In this document: one piece after another, positions 45,826-59,134 of the stretch
Layout: each line of letters opens with the position of its first letter
Position numbering within the stretch: position 1 is the first letter of the stretch
Origin: Platanthera guangdongensis
Taxonomy: Eukaryota; Streptophyta; Magnoliopsida; Asparagales; Orchidaceae
Reading direction: 5' to 3'
Length of the DNA stretch: 64,000 nucleotides
Assembly (NCBI GenBank): GCA_039583875.1
Contig: CM077160.1
Location: 116,393,314 to 116,457,313 of the forward strand
Program-made: the position numbers and the translations under genes
Notes under the pieces: model-generated
What the model was told of the DNA's origin: nothing
Seen by the model: only the letters and a program-made list of their open reading frames with translations
Databases searched by the model: none

Positions 45826-48348
45826 AAAGTGTGGCTAACGACGTTTGCCCACTACGCGTGATGGGATCGCCGCTCGGTGGATCGGCGTGCGCAGGATGGG
45901 GTGCAGAGGATAGGGCGCGGTGATCGCGCGTGCGGTCAACCCCATGATCCCACTACTTTTGAGGTGTAGATCATGAGTGTGTGGCTTTGTGCACAACTAA
46001 TCTTATAAAATGAGCATCATCCCCAACAAAAAGTTTTCATGGTTTTTTCAAAAGCTGGAATCTCCTACTTTTTCAATATTTTTTTTAAAAAAACATACTT
46101 TTCATAAGGGTCAGTTTGTTTTGACGATATTGATATTCAAAAATTGACTTTTAGAATACAAAAACAATAATGATATTTAGATGAACTGTTTTAGGGAGAG
46201 AAATTTGCTTTTGAGTCTAAAGTCATCTATATTAAAATAAACTGACAAAACCTTATGTTTAATGTTTAGGTCCTGTCGTCGTTTTGAGATTAAGCATTCT
46301 GGAACTGCGAACTCACTCTGGCTCGCGTTTTTGCATGAGCCCGCATTTTCGCATCGGCGCGCATTTTTCCCCGGACAAGAATTTTTCAGTCGGGCGCGCA
46401 TTATTCATCACGGCACGTATTTTTCGCTCCAGCGGACATTTTTTTACCGTGCACAAAATTTTTGCCTTTCTTTGCAATACCAATTCCAATATCAATTTTC
46501 TCCCTCTCTCTCTCATGCATGCTTAAAAAAGCCAAAACGCTATTACTAAAAGGTTATTATTGCAAACGAAAAAAATGTAAAATATTGTTTAAATAAGAAC
46601 TTAAAGCAAAGATTTTTCAAACAGTTCGTAACATTATTTTCAAAGCAACTTTTTGACATCATTGATTTTTCATCACTGACACCGTCACCACCGTCTCAAA
46701 GAGAGCCCACGTCAAAAAAACTTTCCATGCATTCATAGAAGCGAGGAGTAAGTGCATGCTGGAACGTACACAATCTTCATGCAGGCAAGCATCAGAATGC
46801 AGGCTTCTCCACCCGACAAAACAAATTAATGTAAACCTCCAAAACCCATTCCATGGGATTTTGGATATCTGGTTCCATAGGGATAGCCCAAATTTTATTT
46901 AAGTCGTACTTGGGGTCAGTGGGGGTTTTAATGTGCAAAGCTCACACATGCACTGTGTTCCATCAGGGTAGTAGCAGTAGTAAAACGAAGCCAGAAATCT
47001 ACAGGTATGTTTCTCCGACATCATATAACATCTTAACATTCCTGAAACTCGTCGGGTACGACAAGAAGTACCAATTCAAGTACCAGTATTTCGGCAAAGC
47101 AATCTGCACGATCTTTACGCTTTACGGCCATCAACTGCAACCAATATCAGCACATTATTAGTTTAGTTATGTGCAAAATTAATTCAAGCTATTAACACAC
47201 TTGTATTCTGATATTAGGACAATTTCTCAACTCCATATAAAGTGAAAGTATATGAATGACCCTCTTTTAATAATCCTTTTCATAATAGTCTCCTTTTGCA
47301 ACTCAGTCAGTCAGGTACAGCGGACAAAATTTCCAAACAGCCTTCACATAAAGTGAAAGTGTAAGAATGAGTGAATGACCCTCTTTTCATAATCCTTCCC
47401 ATAAAAGCCTTCTTTTGCTGGTCAAACAGAATTATAGGAGCACGACAATCTATATATTCCATGTCCTAAATTATAACCTAAATAAAAATTTTAATATCAT
47501 ACAAGTAAATAACTTTTGGATCATACAATTGATTATGCTTGGGAGAAAGGAGGAGAGAGAGAGAGAGAGAGAGAGAAATTAATCGCCTAAGCTTGAAAGA
47601 AGGATTAAGAGAATGTGGGCTACGGGAATTATTTTTCGGGATAACTCCAAAACTATTTCTGATCGAGTTGAGGGATAGAATTATCAGTAACAAAATATAT
47701 TTCCTGCGACAGAGCTTGTTAAAGTTTGATGCAAATAGAGTTTCTTCTTTAAATTACTTAAAATGAGTGTGTGTATGTGTGTGTGTGAGAGAGAGAGAGA
47801 ATAACCTGAAATTTGAAGAATTACGAGTGTTGCCACTAAAATCATTCTTTGATAGAAGAACTTCATGACTGATTATGATTGAGGGATACAATTAAGTTGT
47901 GGTGTGGTTGAGGAAAATACAACTAAGGATGCATGAATCTTATAAACCTAGCATCATTTTATATAGTTGAAACTCTAAGGCATAGCTAGGGGGACTTGTT
48001 CTTTACACACCTCATTTACAGCTGGAATGCGGATATTTTTTCTATAAATTTGTCCATAGCAATACTACTTCTTATAAGTCCCAATTTTAACGCTGTACGT
48101 CATGATTATAAAATACTATTTGCAGAAGATCTATTCTTTGCCGATTTTATTTAAAATATTCATACGCCCTACACACACTTCATTTGGCATCATCTAATTA
48201 ATCTGGTCATATTTAAAATTACTCATCTTGTCCTAATTTTTGTTTTCTTTTTTCCCTTAATCTTATCTCTCTCTCTCTCTCTCTATCCCCCTTCCCTCTT
48301 TCTCTCTCTTTGTCCACATCATTATTTCTTTTTTATTTTCCAACTTAT
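45826..48348. other. AT-rich intergenic DNA, nothing recognised
   Basis: No ORF with known motifs. Small items: CGCGCATTTTTC words at 46320-46440; a diverged direct repeat of about 80 bp at 47234-47311 and 47345-47426; GA microsatellites (47555-47576, 47786-47801) and a CT run (48267-48285). This may be old unique sequence between elements. Confidence 0.5.
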
Positions 48349-48632
48349 TGTTGGAGATGAACCGTAGCTCCTAAACCAGAACAATCAATGAAAATTTATA
48401 TTATGCTAAGTTTTAATTACCTATGTATGTTTCCTAAGAGGTCCTTGACCTTTCATATGATGTCCTCTTAAAAGCTTGTTTTGTTTCCCATGAACTTGTG
48501 GCTTTCCATATTCCTGCACCTATAAAAACATATGTAATGATGTTATCAATTGAATTGCAATGAAAACATTTCCTGCTCTGTTCCTCATTCACGTTGTTCC
48601 TCCACTTCAATATGCATGTCTTATGTCTAACA
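48349..48632 (+). mobile_element. Short copia LTR (element D 5' LTR)
   Basis: 284 bp, TGTTGGAGATGAACC...ATGTCTAACA, followed by G and TGGTATCAAAGC (48634-48645), a tRNA-Met PBS. Short LTRs suit Ale/Retrofit-like copia lineages. Confidence 0.8.
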
Positions 48633-48684
48633 GTGGTATCAAAGCCACAAGGTTCTAGATATCTCTCATCCTCTAACTATCAAA

Positions 48685-49090
48685 ATGAGCTCATCATCTA
48701 CCGCACGACCTACCTCTGCCCCTTGTCTTCATCCCCAATCTTCAATGGCAAATGTATGATCATTGGGTCATTAAGATGGAAATGTTTCTTGAATCTCAGG
48801 AGCTTTGGGACATCGTTAGAGACGGTCCTCAAACAAGAGGGAAATTGAAGAATGGAAGTGAAGCAGAAATACCCAGAGGATAAAGGAAGAACTCACTGAC
48901 ACTGCTCATTATTTACAAATCTGTGAACCCTCATATATTCCAAAGAATAATGGGAGCTCACACAGCCAAAGCCGCATGAGACGTCCTCAAGGGAAGCATT
49001 TCAGGGAGACAAAAATGTAAAATATCCATTAATAGGCAGAACCTGCGTCAAAATTTTGATGCAATCAACATGAGAGAAGATGAGACTATC
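48685..49090 (+). pseudogene. gag: Copia gag fragment of element D
   Basis: After the PBS, ATG 48685 opens a reading that shifts frame at about 48755. It then shows WVIKMEMFLESQELWDIV, typical of the copia UBN2-type gag N-terminus, with a DEFRNI-less but recognisable continuation ending in NMREDETI. It is cut at about 49090 by element E. Frameshift and truncation make it dead. Confidence 0.75.
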
Positions 49091-49097
49091 TTTTTTT

Positions 49098-50216
49098 TGG
49101 ATCTTACGGTGCCCTTAGAGGGGAGTGAATAAGGGTTCTTTAAATTTGTCTTATATTCAGACAAATTTACATGATGAATAAAAATAATATAATTAAAGAA
49201 TGAAAATGTATACTAGCTAAAACAACAATGATATATTTCAAAAGTGATAAATTGAATACAAAGTGTCTATATAGAGCTAGAGACAAAAGCTCATGAAACA
49301 AATAATTTACTTGAGTGTTCGCTGGTTCTTTTACCAAGAACCGGCAAGCTAAAGCGTATCTATTCCTAGATCTTGCTACTAGCCTCCCCTTAGATCTAAT
49401 CACGATCTAGACGCTGCACACAAGATAATGATTTCTCCTTAAGCCGCACAAGGACTTGCACTCCACTCACAAGGCGGCGATTGTACCTAAGCTACACAAG
49501 GACCTAGACGGCTCGCACAAGGCGACGATTCCCCTCTCGATTAAAATGAAAAAATAATAGAAACAAGAACAAAAGAAATTAAACACTTTATGCTAGACAC
49601 TCCCTTCAAACAATGCGCTGAAGATGACGATGAATCCTTGCTAGAGTTGCTTCGAATGTTGCGAATGTGCCTTCAATCTTCCGCGCTTTGGCCTTCTTGA
49701 GAGTATGGAGTATCTCTGAGATGTGGAGCTCTCTGAATCATCTTTGTAGGAAAGTACACTCTAGGTAATCAAAATTCGTGATTTCCACAAGAAATTGAAT
49801 GACTTTTATATTCTGGCGATATCGCCTGGCGATAGTGTGTATCGCCACCTGGCGATATCTGTAACTGCTGCCACGTGTCCCACGAACTCCTCATTTTTGC
49901 ACCGCAGACACGTCGAACGTGCACTATCGCCTGGCGATACTGGATATTTTCGTCTGGCGATAGCGATGTAACAGATGTCACGTCGCCCACGAGCTTCGTC
50001 GAGCGTAGAATGAAAATGAGTCGAGTGGCGCTATCGCCTATCGGCGTTACTCAATATCGCCTGACGATATCTCCCGAGCTCAATTCTGATCCGATTCATC
50101 ACCAAAAAGACATTAGAGATAGACCTGTGATATCTGTACAAAAAAATACCCAAAAATCAAATACAAACAAAATTTGTTATTAGCAAACCGGGAAGCGTGG
50201 AATGCATGCTCCAACA
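49098..50216 (-). mobile_element. Sirevirus-like element E, 3' LTR
   Basis: 1119 bp on the minus strand, TGTTGGAGCATGCATTCC to ...GTAAGATCCA, directly after a polypurine tract. Contains GGCGATATCGCC-type palindromes (49813-50075) and near its end a CCTTA...TAAGG C-rich hairpin comparable to the U5 hairpins of A, B and C. Confidence 0.8.
49813..50075. repeat. TGGCGATATCGCC palindrome cluster (element E)
   Basis: GGCGATATCGCC (49815-49826) is a perfect palindrome; TATCGCCTGGCGATA and variants recur about six times. Confidence 0.85.
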
Positions 50217-50230
50217 ATCTCCCCCTTTTG
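50217..50230 (-). promoter_or_regulatory. Element E polypurine tract
   Basis: Minus-strand CAAAAGGGGGAGAT next to the 3' LTR; further GGGGGA runs at about 50341 and 50359 on the same strand look like the extra tracts of Sireviruses. Confidence 0.8.
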
Positions 50231-51639
50231 ATAATAACAAATCCATTAAGAAAGAAATCATGAATGTTATAAGGTCCACCCAATTTGAGTATCAAGACGA
50301 AGCATGTGTATGTGCACAAATTGCTCTTGGATGAAACACTCCCCCTACATGTGATCTCCCCCTAAATTGAAGCATAGTGAACTTGTCCGTGGTTAATATA
50401 AGGATTAGGAGTGTATATGAAAATTCTTATGAGTGTATATGAATGATTTCCTTTGAATATTCTCCCCATTTGGTATTGTCAAAAGATAGATAAGAGTGGG
50501 GCGGAAGCGAAAGAAGAAAAACACAAAGGAGAAACTCTAGATATGACAGGTGAGCAATGTATAGTAAAGAAAGAAATGAGTAAACACTAACATTGATAAT
50601 GTTCAGCCAACTATATCACAAATACTTACACTAGTGAATAATATTTTGTAAAAAGTTTTCAGACCAATTCTCATAAGAACTTTTAGATAGGATAATATTG
50701 TGTACACGTGATATGGTGTCAGAAACACTTATGCAGTCTCTTACAAATACATGAACACGGGAATGTTAAACTACAACATAACATAGAGTTGGACATGCAG
50801 AGATATACTCGTACCCAAGAGTTCAGAGCACACAATAATGAAATTATCCATTTAAAGATTTGCACGAGACACTTTACAATTCTTTCTAAGGTGCTCAACC
50901 TCGCAATGCTTATTAAGACTTATCAGGAGGGTAAATAGTGCTTGGTGGAGATTGCTTGTCAGCCCTTTATTATTTGTTTTTTGTTGTTTTGTGTGAAACG
51001 GATCACCAAAGGTGTGCACTTTAGGAATCATATAATTATTTTTTATCATATTTTTTGTTTGGCTGGACAAAAGAGTTTGAATTCACTTGTGAGAGCATAC
51101 ATGATAATTAAATATTAGTGGTGCACTGTACAAACTTGGATAAAGAATTAGCAGGAACATGCAACACTAGTGGTTATGGTAGAACATTCACAATTCACAC
51201 ATGTAGTAAGGTGAATGCATATGAAGATTTGCACAGCCGTGAGTGAAAGAACATTACCATAACTAAAAGATTTCTCATACTTAGAGGCATGCGAAAACAA
51301 TTTCACGAGTTTAAGAACACCAGCACTTAAGTATGTAGAACGGATATAAGAATGTTGAACTATGGAACCAAGCTATTGGGAACTCAAAAAAGAACATCAC
51401 ACCATGCCTAAATCTGAGTAACGAAGAAAAAATGGTGAAATAGTGAATTGTCACTTTTGCCGGGCGATACCGGGTATCGCCGATTGTCGATAGCACGAAA
51501 AATATAAAAACGGTGTCATTAAGTCAAAGGCATCAAATCTAGCAGTTTAAGTGTCTTTCTTGTTTAGTTTACTATGGCGATTTATTAGTTTGAAATGTCT
51601 AGGATTCCTAGTTCTAATCATAACAATGAAAATCAGGAA
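50231..51639 (-). other. Element E 3' non-coding region
   Basis: No env-like ORF recognised. Near the pol end it holds the odd palindrome GGCGATACCGGGTATCGCC (51463-51481), of the same type as the E LTR palindromes. Confidence 0.6.
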
Positions 51640-51815
51640 TCTGAAAATGGTTTCGTGAAAATATCCGCAAGCTGTGAATCAGTGCTTATAAAATTGACTT
51701 TGATCGTATTTTGTTTTATGTGGTCCCTTATGAAATGGTGGCGTATGTCAATGTGTTTGGACCTAGAATGATGAACCAGATTATATATTAAGTCAATTGA
51801 ACTTTTATTATCACA
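51640..51815 (-). pseudogene. pol: Copia RNase H C-terminus of element E
   Basis: The minus strand encodes, without a stop, the end of copia RNase [28 protein letters not shown] and [10 protein letters not shown]. Everything upstream (RT, IN, PR, gag, 5' LTR) is absent: at 51816 the sequence switches to the 2.6-kb tandem unit. It is in the right orientation and place for E. Confidence 0.88.
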
Positions 51816-54800
51816 CTCTAATTTTTTTCAGTGACTGTCTCCATTTTTCTTTATTTTTTTACGTGTAAGGTTGCTTCATTTCTTGGTTCCCCATTACTCA
51901 AACTTGCTGGCTACTTAAGATTGCTTAAGATACTTTTCACTGTTTACCAAAAAATTATTGTAGAATATTTTCTTAAGATACTAAAGATTGGTGACTACTA
52001 ATTTTTTTCCCCATTTCTTATGTCGTCTATTGAGGAGGTTGAAGCAGTTCTTGGCTTGTAATTGTTGGAGCTACTGATGTTGTTATCGTTGAACACTCAC
52101 CTATTTGAAAAATTGAATGCATAGTCACATCGTTGGTCGATGTTCTTGTTTGCCCTTCATGACAATGATGATGCACTAGTGTTCTGTCATTTTCTTCAGC
52201 ACGTTGTTGATCAGTCATACAATTCCTTCGTATGCGGGTAGAATCGCGGTGCAGCAAGCGTGTACAGATATCTGGTAGATGTACATATGTTATTAATGTG
52301 TTGCACTCACACTTTTCAATCGTCGTGTAAGGATGTTTATAAAATGAGGCAGGTAGTACCTGGAGTCAGTAGATTTTGAAGTAATTCTTGGCTTCCTGTG
52401 TCCTCCATTGTTGAAATATGCGTTAATGGGTTCTAATTGTTGAAGAGTAGTGTTTGAGGGTTCATTCACTGGACTCTATATAAAAACTCATTTATTGTTT
52501 CGACACAACAGTGAAAACACCCATTCAAGCAGGCTGCGTCTAGTAAAAGGAATCATCTAATAATATGTATATATGTACACACGATAAAATGAAACAATCA
52601 GGTTGCACTTTCAGGGGTTATTTATCCATTTGGAAGTCATGACCTGAACGAAATCATGGACACACGCATTTTAGCACGTGCGTGAGTACTATCACCAAAT
52701 ATAGCCGAGGATTGGAAATGTCATCACAGTCATCGCAGTGGTAGCCCGACCAGCGTGAGTACTATCGCCCACAACCAAGCGGGCTTCGCCCGCCCCCGCC
52801 TCAGGGTTTTTTTAAAATTTTAAATTTAAAAGTATTTAAAATTGTATTTATTAAATTTTTTAATAATTTAATTAATTATTCAAAGAACAAACGTAATTCC
52901 GTGAAAACCATTAATTATTCATTTGTCTTATAGTATAAAATGCATGAGTGAGATGTACATTTTAAATTTTAAATGTTGCATGCAGGAGCAAATCTATGTG
53001 CGCAACCATAGAATTAATTTATCAAATGAGAGAAGAGGCACAACGAAGTTAGCTTCATAGGTTTTCATGTTTGAAGTTAGCAATACTAAATTGCTTCATA
53101 GGTTTTCATGTTAGAACACTAGTGCTTGAAAAAATATTGAGATTTGGGTGTAAAGAACATTAATATGAAATGAGCAAATTTATTTCAGTATTTTCAAGTG
53201 TGAGGTTTTCAATGTTACCTTCATTCAGTTTGGAGATGGAAAACCTAGTAAGAGATTCATATTTTTCATGTGAAATAATATTTTCATGTTAGCTTCAGGT
53301 TTTCATGTTTGAAAATACTGAATGAAGTTACCTTCATTCTCCCACAATTCCACACATTAATATTTTCATGTTTGAAGTTAGCTTCATAGGTTTTCATGAT
53401 TAAATTTACGCAGGTCTTTCATAGGTTTTCATGTTTGAAGTTAGCAATACTTAAAACATGACAGCAAATGCATGTGTGTGTCATAGTGTGTGTGTGTGTG
53501 TGTGTCATAATCAGCAAATCTATGTTCCACCCATATATTGCTTCATAGGTTTTCATGTAAGGATTAATTTATCAAATGAGCAAATATATAGGTTTTCATG
53601 TTTGAAGTTAGCTTCATGTGATTCATTCAATTTTACCCAATTCATATTTACACCCGAAACTTGTATCATGACATGCGTTTTTAAAAATTGACCTCCAAAA
53701 AGGTGTCAATTTTTCCCAAATTTCAGATTTCAGATTGTAAACATCAAATACAATCTTAAAGATTTAAGTTCACACTTCAATCTTGAAGTTCAGACCTCAG
53801 ATTGTAAACATCAAATACCCATCCACATTTATCATCCTTCCAGTTTTCCTGAGTTTGGATTTATTTGCTTGCAGATAAAATTTTTCAACCTCCTCTAAGT
53901 GGTTGTTTGTCAATTCAACCTCAAAATGGAGGAACATTTTCAAGCCAACCTCAAAATGAAACCAAATTTGTTATTGAAATGAGAAGTTCGTGACAGGAAC
54001 AACATGCTGCAAATATTTCTTTATGCTTCAATTCCATATTTTGATTATTGATTTTGTTCCCCATTACTTCAGTTCTCTTTAGATTCTTTTTGCTTTTAGG
54101 AGGTTCCAAAAAATATTTTGTAGGTTCCAAATTTTTTTTGTTACAAAAAACAGTTCGAAATTAAAAAAATGTATATATTTTTAAGTAGTAATATAGTTTT
54201 TGTCGATTTACTTCAGTTTTTAAGTTTTTCTGGTTCCGGATAATTCAAGTCTTTGTTAACATACTAAATTTGAACCTGCCTCATAGCAAGTGCTTTTGTT
54301 TCACATTTAAATTTGAAAAATATGTTATTTACTCAATAATGCATATGGGAAGAGGAGAGGTTCTCCCTTTATGCTATGTGCTCAATGACTGCCTCTGTTT
54401 TGGTATATTTTTTATTGTCTCTAATTTTTTTCAGTGACTGTCTCCATTTTCTTTATTTTTTTACGTGTAAGGTTGCTTCATTTCTTGGTTCCCCATTACT
54501 CAAACTTGCTGGCTACTTAAGATTGCTTAAGATACTTTTCACTGTTTACCAAAAAATTATTGTAGAATATTTTCTTAAGATACTAAAGATTGGTGACTAC
54601 TAATTTTTTTCCCCATTTCTTTTGTCGTCTATTGAGGAGGTTGAAGCAGTTCTTGGCTTGTAATTGTTGGAGCTACTGATGTTGTTATCGTTGAACACTC
54701 ACCTATTTGAAAAATTGAATGCATAGTCACATCGTTGGTCGATGTTCTTGTTTGCCCTTCATGACAATGACGATGCGCTAGTCTTCTGTCATTTTCTTCA

Positions 54801-57251
54801 GCACGTTGTTGATCAGTCATACAATTCCTTCATATGCGGGTAGAATCGCGGTGCACCAAGCGTGTACGGCTATCTGGTAGATGTACATATGTTATTAATG
54901 TGTTGCACTCATACTTTTCAATCGTAGTGTAAGGATGTTTATAAAATGAGGCAGGTAGTACCTGGAGTCAGTAGATTTTGAAGTAATTCTTGGCTTCCTG
55001 TGTCCTCCATTGTTGAAATATGCGTTAATGGGTTCGAATTGTTGAAGAGTAGTGTTTGAGGGTTCATTCACTGGACTCTATATAAAAACTCATTTATTGT
55101 TTCAACACAACAGTGAAAACACCCATTCAAGCAGGCTGCGTCTAGTAAAAGGAATCATCTAACAATATGTATATATGTACACACGATTAAATGAAACAAT
55201 CAGGTTGCACTTTCAGGGGTTATTTATCCATTTGGAAGTCATGACCTGAACGAAATCATGGACACACGCATTTTAGCACGTGCGTGAGTACTACCACCAA
55301 ATATTGCCGGGGATTGGAAATGTCATCACAGTCATCGTAGTGGTAGCCCGACCAGCGTGAGTACTATCGCCCGCAACCAAGCGGGCTTCGCCCGCCCCCG
55401 CCTCAGGGTTTTTTTAAAATTTTAAATTTAAAAGTATTTAAAATTGTATTTATTAAATTTTTTAATAATTTAATTAATTATTCAAAGAACAAACGTAATT
55501 CCGTGAAAACCATTAATTATTCATTTGTCTTATAGTATAAAATGCATGAGTGAGATGTACATTTTAAATTTTAAATGTTGCATGCAGGAGCAAATCTATG
55601 TGCGCAACCATAGAATTAATTTATCAAATGAGAGAAGAGGCACAACGAAGTTAGCTTCATAGGTTTTCATGTTTGAAGTTAGCAATAATAAATTGCTTCA
55701 TAGGTTTTCATGTTAGAACACCAGTGCTTGAAAAAATATTGAGATTTGGGTGTAAAGAACATTAATATGAAATGAGCAAATTTATTTCAGTATTTTCAAG
55801 TGTGAGGTTTTCAATGTTACCTTCATTCAGTTTGGAGATGGAAAACCTAGTAAGAGATTCATATTTTTCATGTGAAATAATATTTTCATGTTAGCTTCAG
55901 GTTTTCATGTTTGAAAAATACTGAATGAAGTTACCTTCATTCTCCCACAATTCCACACATTAATATTTTCATGTTTGAAGTTAGCTTCATTGGTTTTCAT
56001 GATTAAATTTACGCAGGTCTTTCATAGGTTTTCATGTTTGAAGTTAGCAATACTTAAAACATGACAGCAAATGCATGTGTGTGTCATAGTGTTTGTGTGT
56101 GTGTGTGTGTCATAATCAGCAAATCTATGTTCCACCCATATATTGCTTCATAGGTTTTCATGTTAGGATTAATTTATCAAATGAGCAAATCTATAGGTTT
56201 TCATGTTTGAAGTTAGCTTCATGTGATTCATTAAATTTTTCCCAATTCATATTTACACCCGAAACTTGTATCATGACATGCGTTTTTAAAAATTAATCTC
56301 CAAAAAGGTGTCAATTTTTCCCAAATTTCAGATTTCAGATTGTAAACATCAAATACAATCTTAAAGATTTAAGTTCACACTTCAATCTTGAAGTTCAGAC
56401 CTCAGATTGTAAACATCAAATACCCATCCACATTTATCATCCTTCCAGTTTTCCTGAGTTTGGATTTATTTGCTTACAGATAAAATTTTTCAACCTCCTC
56501 TAAGTGGTTGTTTGTCAATTCAACCACAAAATGGAGGAACATTTTCAAGCCAACCTCAAAATGAAACCAAATTTGTTATTGAAATGAGAAGGTCGTGACA
56601 GGAACAACATGCTGCAAATATTTCTTTATGCTGCAATTCCACATTTTGATTATTGATTTTGTTCCCCATTACTTCAGTTCTCTTTAGATTCTTTTTGCTT
56701 TTCGGAGGTTCCAAAAAATATTTTGTAGGTTCCAAATTTTTTTTGTTACAATAAACAGTTCGAAATTAAAAAAAAATGTATATATTTTTAAGTAGTAATA
56801 TAGTTTTTGTCGATTTACTTCAGTTTTTAAGTTTTTCTGGTTCCGGATAATTCAAGTCTTTGTTAACATACTAAATTTGAACCTGCCTCATAGCAAGTGC
56901 TTTTGTTTCACATTAAAATTTGAAAAATATGTTATTTACTCAATTATGCATATGGGAAGAGGAGAGGTTCTCCCTTTATGCTATGTGCTCAATGACTGCC
57001 TCTGTTTTGGTATATTTTTTATTGTCTCTAATTTTTTTCAGTGGCTGTCTCCATTTTCTTTATTTTTTTACGTGTAAGGTTGCTTCATTTCTTGGTTCCC
57101 CATTACTCAAACTTGCTGGCTACTTAAGATTGCTTAAGATACTTTTCACTGTTTACCAAAAAATTATTGTAGAATATTTTCTTAAGATACTAAAGATTGG
57201 TGACTACTAATTTTTTTCCCCATTTCTTATGTCGTCTATTGAGGAGGTTGA
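51816..57251. repeat. 2.6-kb unit in tandem, about 2.1 copies
   Basis: Copy 1 starts at 51816, copy 2 at 54419, copy 3 at 57026 and stops at 57251 (periods 2603 and 2607 bp). Copies are highly similar with scattered differences. Each full unit has a GCGGGC-TTC-GCCCGC hairpin (52779-52793 and 55381-55395), an AT-rich tract, repeated TTCATAGGTTTTCATGTTTG words, and a GT microsatellite (about 53477-53506). No convincing protein; the short ORFs conserved between copies are only as conserved as the unit. Could be a Helitron or other non-autonomous DNA element in tandem; neither end is proven. Confidence 0.9.
53060..53625 (+). repeat. Dispersed TTCATAGGTTTTCATGTTTG repeats
   Basis: About eight full or partial copies of GCTTCATAGGTTTTCATG(TTTGAAGTTAGC) within 600 bp; the same set is in copy 2 at 55655-56225. 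Confidence 0.8.
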
Positions 57252-58384
57252 GGTAAATCTTAATATAGCAGGGGAGGCTTTCACCTATATAACAGCTAAA
57301 TATATCAACGCATAAATAGTAGCTAAAACAGGGGATCTTGCTGGCTAACATATACAAAACTTTCTGGAAACATGAATATATCAACATGAATGCATATATC
57401 AACATGAATGCTTACCATTTCTGGAAACATATACAAAACTTTCTGGATAAGAGATCAAAGAAGCTAAAACAGGGAATCATAAACAGGAATGCAAGTAAAA
57501 TTAAGAAGCTAAAATAGGAATGTAAACAATTTAACTGTACATTCTGGGTAAGAGATCAAAGTATAAAACTGAAGATAAAGGAGATATCCAGAGAAAAACA
57601 AATAGAAAGCAAGGGAAAAACAAATAGAAAGCAGGGGATGAATTTAGCACCAAGACGGAGGAGAAAAAAACCCATAGAAAACTGAAGACTCACCGTGAAG
57701 GCGGAGAAATATCTCCAGCACCGCCGTCCGACGGTGTGAGGTTCAACAACGGTTATGCCCTAGGAGTCTGTGGGAGGAGGTCTGAAGCAGCAGGGGGGAA
57801 GATTCAGAAAATGGCCCATACGAAACTGAAGCGTAGTTGAGAAGACTTATTGTCGAGGAGGAGAAAGATCTCCGGCACCACCATCTGACGGAGTAAGTTT
57901 CAGGTGCGGTTATGCCCTAGGCTTCTGAAGCGACAGCGTGTGTATTATGCCCTAGGCTTCTGAAACGACAGCGTGTCGAGGAGGAGAAAGATCTCCGGCA
58001 CCACCGAAGACTTACACTCAAAACTGAAGACTTCCAAAGCGGGAGGGGGGAAAGAGTTCTGAAGTAACATGAGGAAGACTTCTGAAGCGGCAGGGTGTTG
58101 AGGAGTTAAAGGCGTCGCTGCTTTCGACGGACACGATGCTGGCGTGCTGCTTTTGGCGGACACGACGGGAGAGAAGACTTTCCTGGCGGGGGAGGGGGAA
58201 CGTGCCGGACGGAAGTCGTGGGATGGGATTTGAACAGCCGGATTTGCGGGATTTAAGGGACCAACGAAGCACTCAAAATGATTTCCCAATCCAACGGTGG
58301 CGGGCTTTGAAGGATATCGAATCCAACGGCTGAAATCAAAATCTTGGTGTGCTTTTCAAATAGGTATATCGCTTTATATAATAA

Positions 58385-58386
<2 letters not shown>
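57252..58386. other. Unassigned DNA with short duplicated blocks
   Basis: AGATCTCCGGCACCACC-type 25-mers occur near 57870 and 57990 and, diverged, near 57710; TATGCCCTAGGCTTCTGAA occurs near 57911 and 57947. No protein recognised. Confidence 0.5.

Positions 58387-58456
<70 letters not shown>
58387..58456. repeat. TA microsatellite
   Basis: About 35 uninterrupted TA dinucleotides; the length is unreliable in assemblies. Confidence 0.95.
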
Positions 58457-58459
<3 letters not shown>

Positions 58460-58499
58460 ACATTGTGCTCTCATGCACAAACAATCCATCATAATCGTA

Positions 58500-58960
58500 T
58501 ATCATGCGGCCCGACGATCCGCGCACTCAGGGCACATCCTTGGTGCACCGGCGAACCTGGGTCCCACCACCGTTCCGGGGCCGAAACCAAATGGTAAAAT
58601 TGAGCATTTTACTCCATGGCGTTAAGACGGAGACTTTAGTCTTAGTGGTGCGCAGGCCTAAGACTCTCGCTATGGGTTCTGCCGAATGCCAATAGCCCAG
58701 GCACTCATGGCAGACAGTCATAATGCGGATACATGTAGTTCAGCCTTTGCCCGTTGCTCAAATCATTAGTTCAATGTAAATACTAACACGGGTCAGTATC
58801 CCCTTGTCTGTTCGGCACGAGGCCTTTTCAAGAGCTCATCAAGCTCACAATGGCCACAATGTCCTCCAAGGACTGGCTTAACATTTATCAAGGGGAGTTC
58901 ATGTTAGCGTCCTTCACGATCGATTAGCGGGTTTAGCAGAACTCACTTTCTGCACCAAAC
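58500..58960 (-). mobile_element. Possible chromovirus LTR fragment
   Basis: Shares AAAATTGAGCATTT and the CAGCCTTTGCCCGTTGCTCAAATC-like block with 1-220, in the same order and strand. Decayed; no end found. Confidence 0.4.
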
Positions 58961-59134
58961 TCCGCCCAAACCCTGCAGTATCCTGCAGTTCCAGAAACAC
59001 TGGTCATACCTGCTACTTTTATTGTTTGTACTCCTTTTTGTGATTGCCTGAAATGTCTGCACAGATTAGTGATTTGTTTTTCCTATCGGTACAAGGGTCG
59101 TATGCATGTTCCGGGATGGTTGTGAAACAGGAAT

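Noticed and set aside
46853..47161. 102-codon ORF in AT-rich DNA
   Set aside because: No known motif, no homologous copy in the window, no gene context.
52027..52257. 76-codon minus-strand ORF, repeated in copy 2 at 54629-54820
   Set aside because: Conserved only as far as the whole 2.6-kb unit is; shortened in copy 2; no recognised domain.
58253..58625. ORFs through the TA run
   Set aside because: Repetitive Ile-Tyr translation of a microsatellite.
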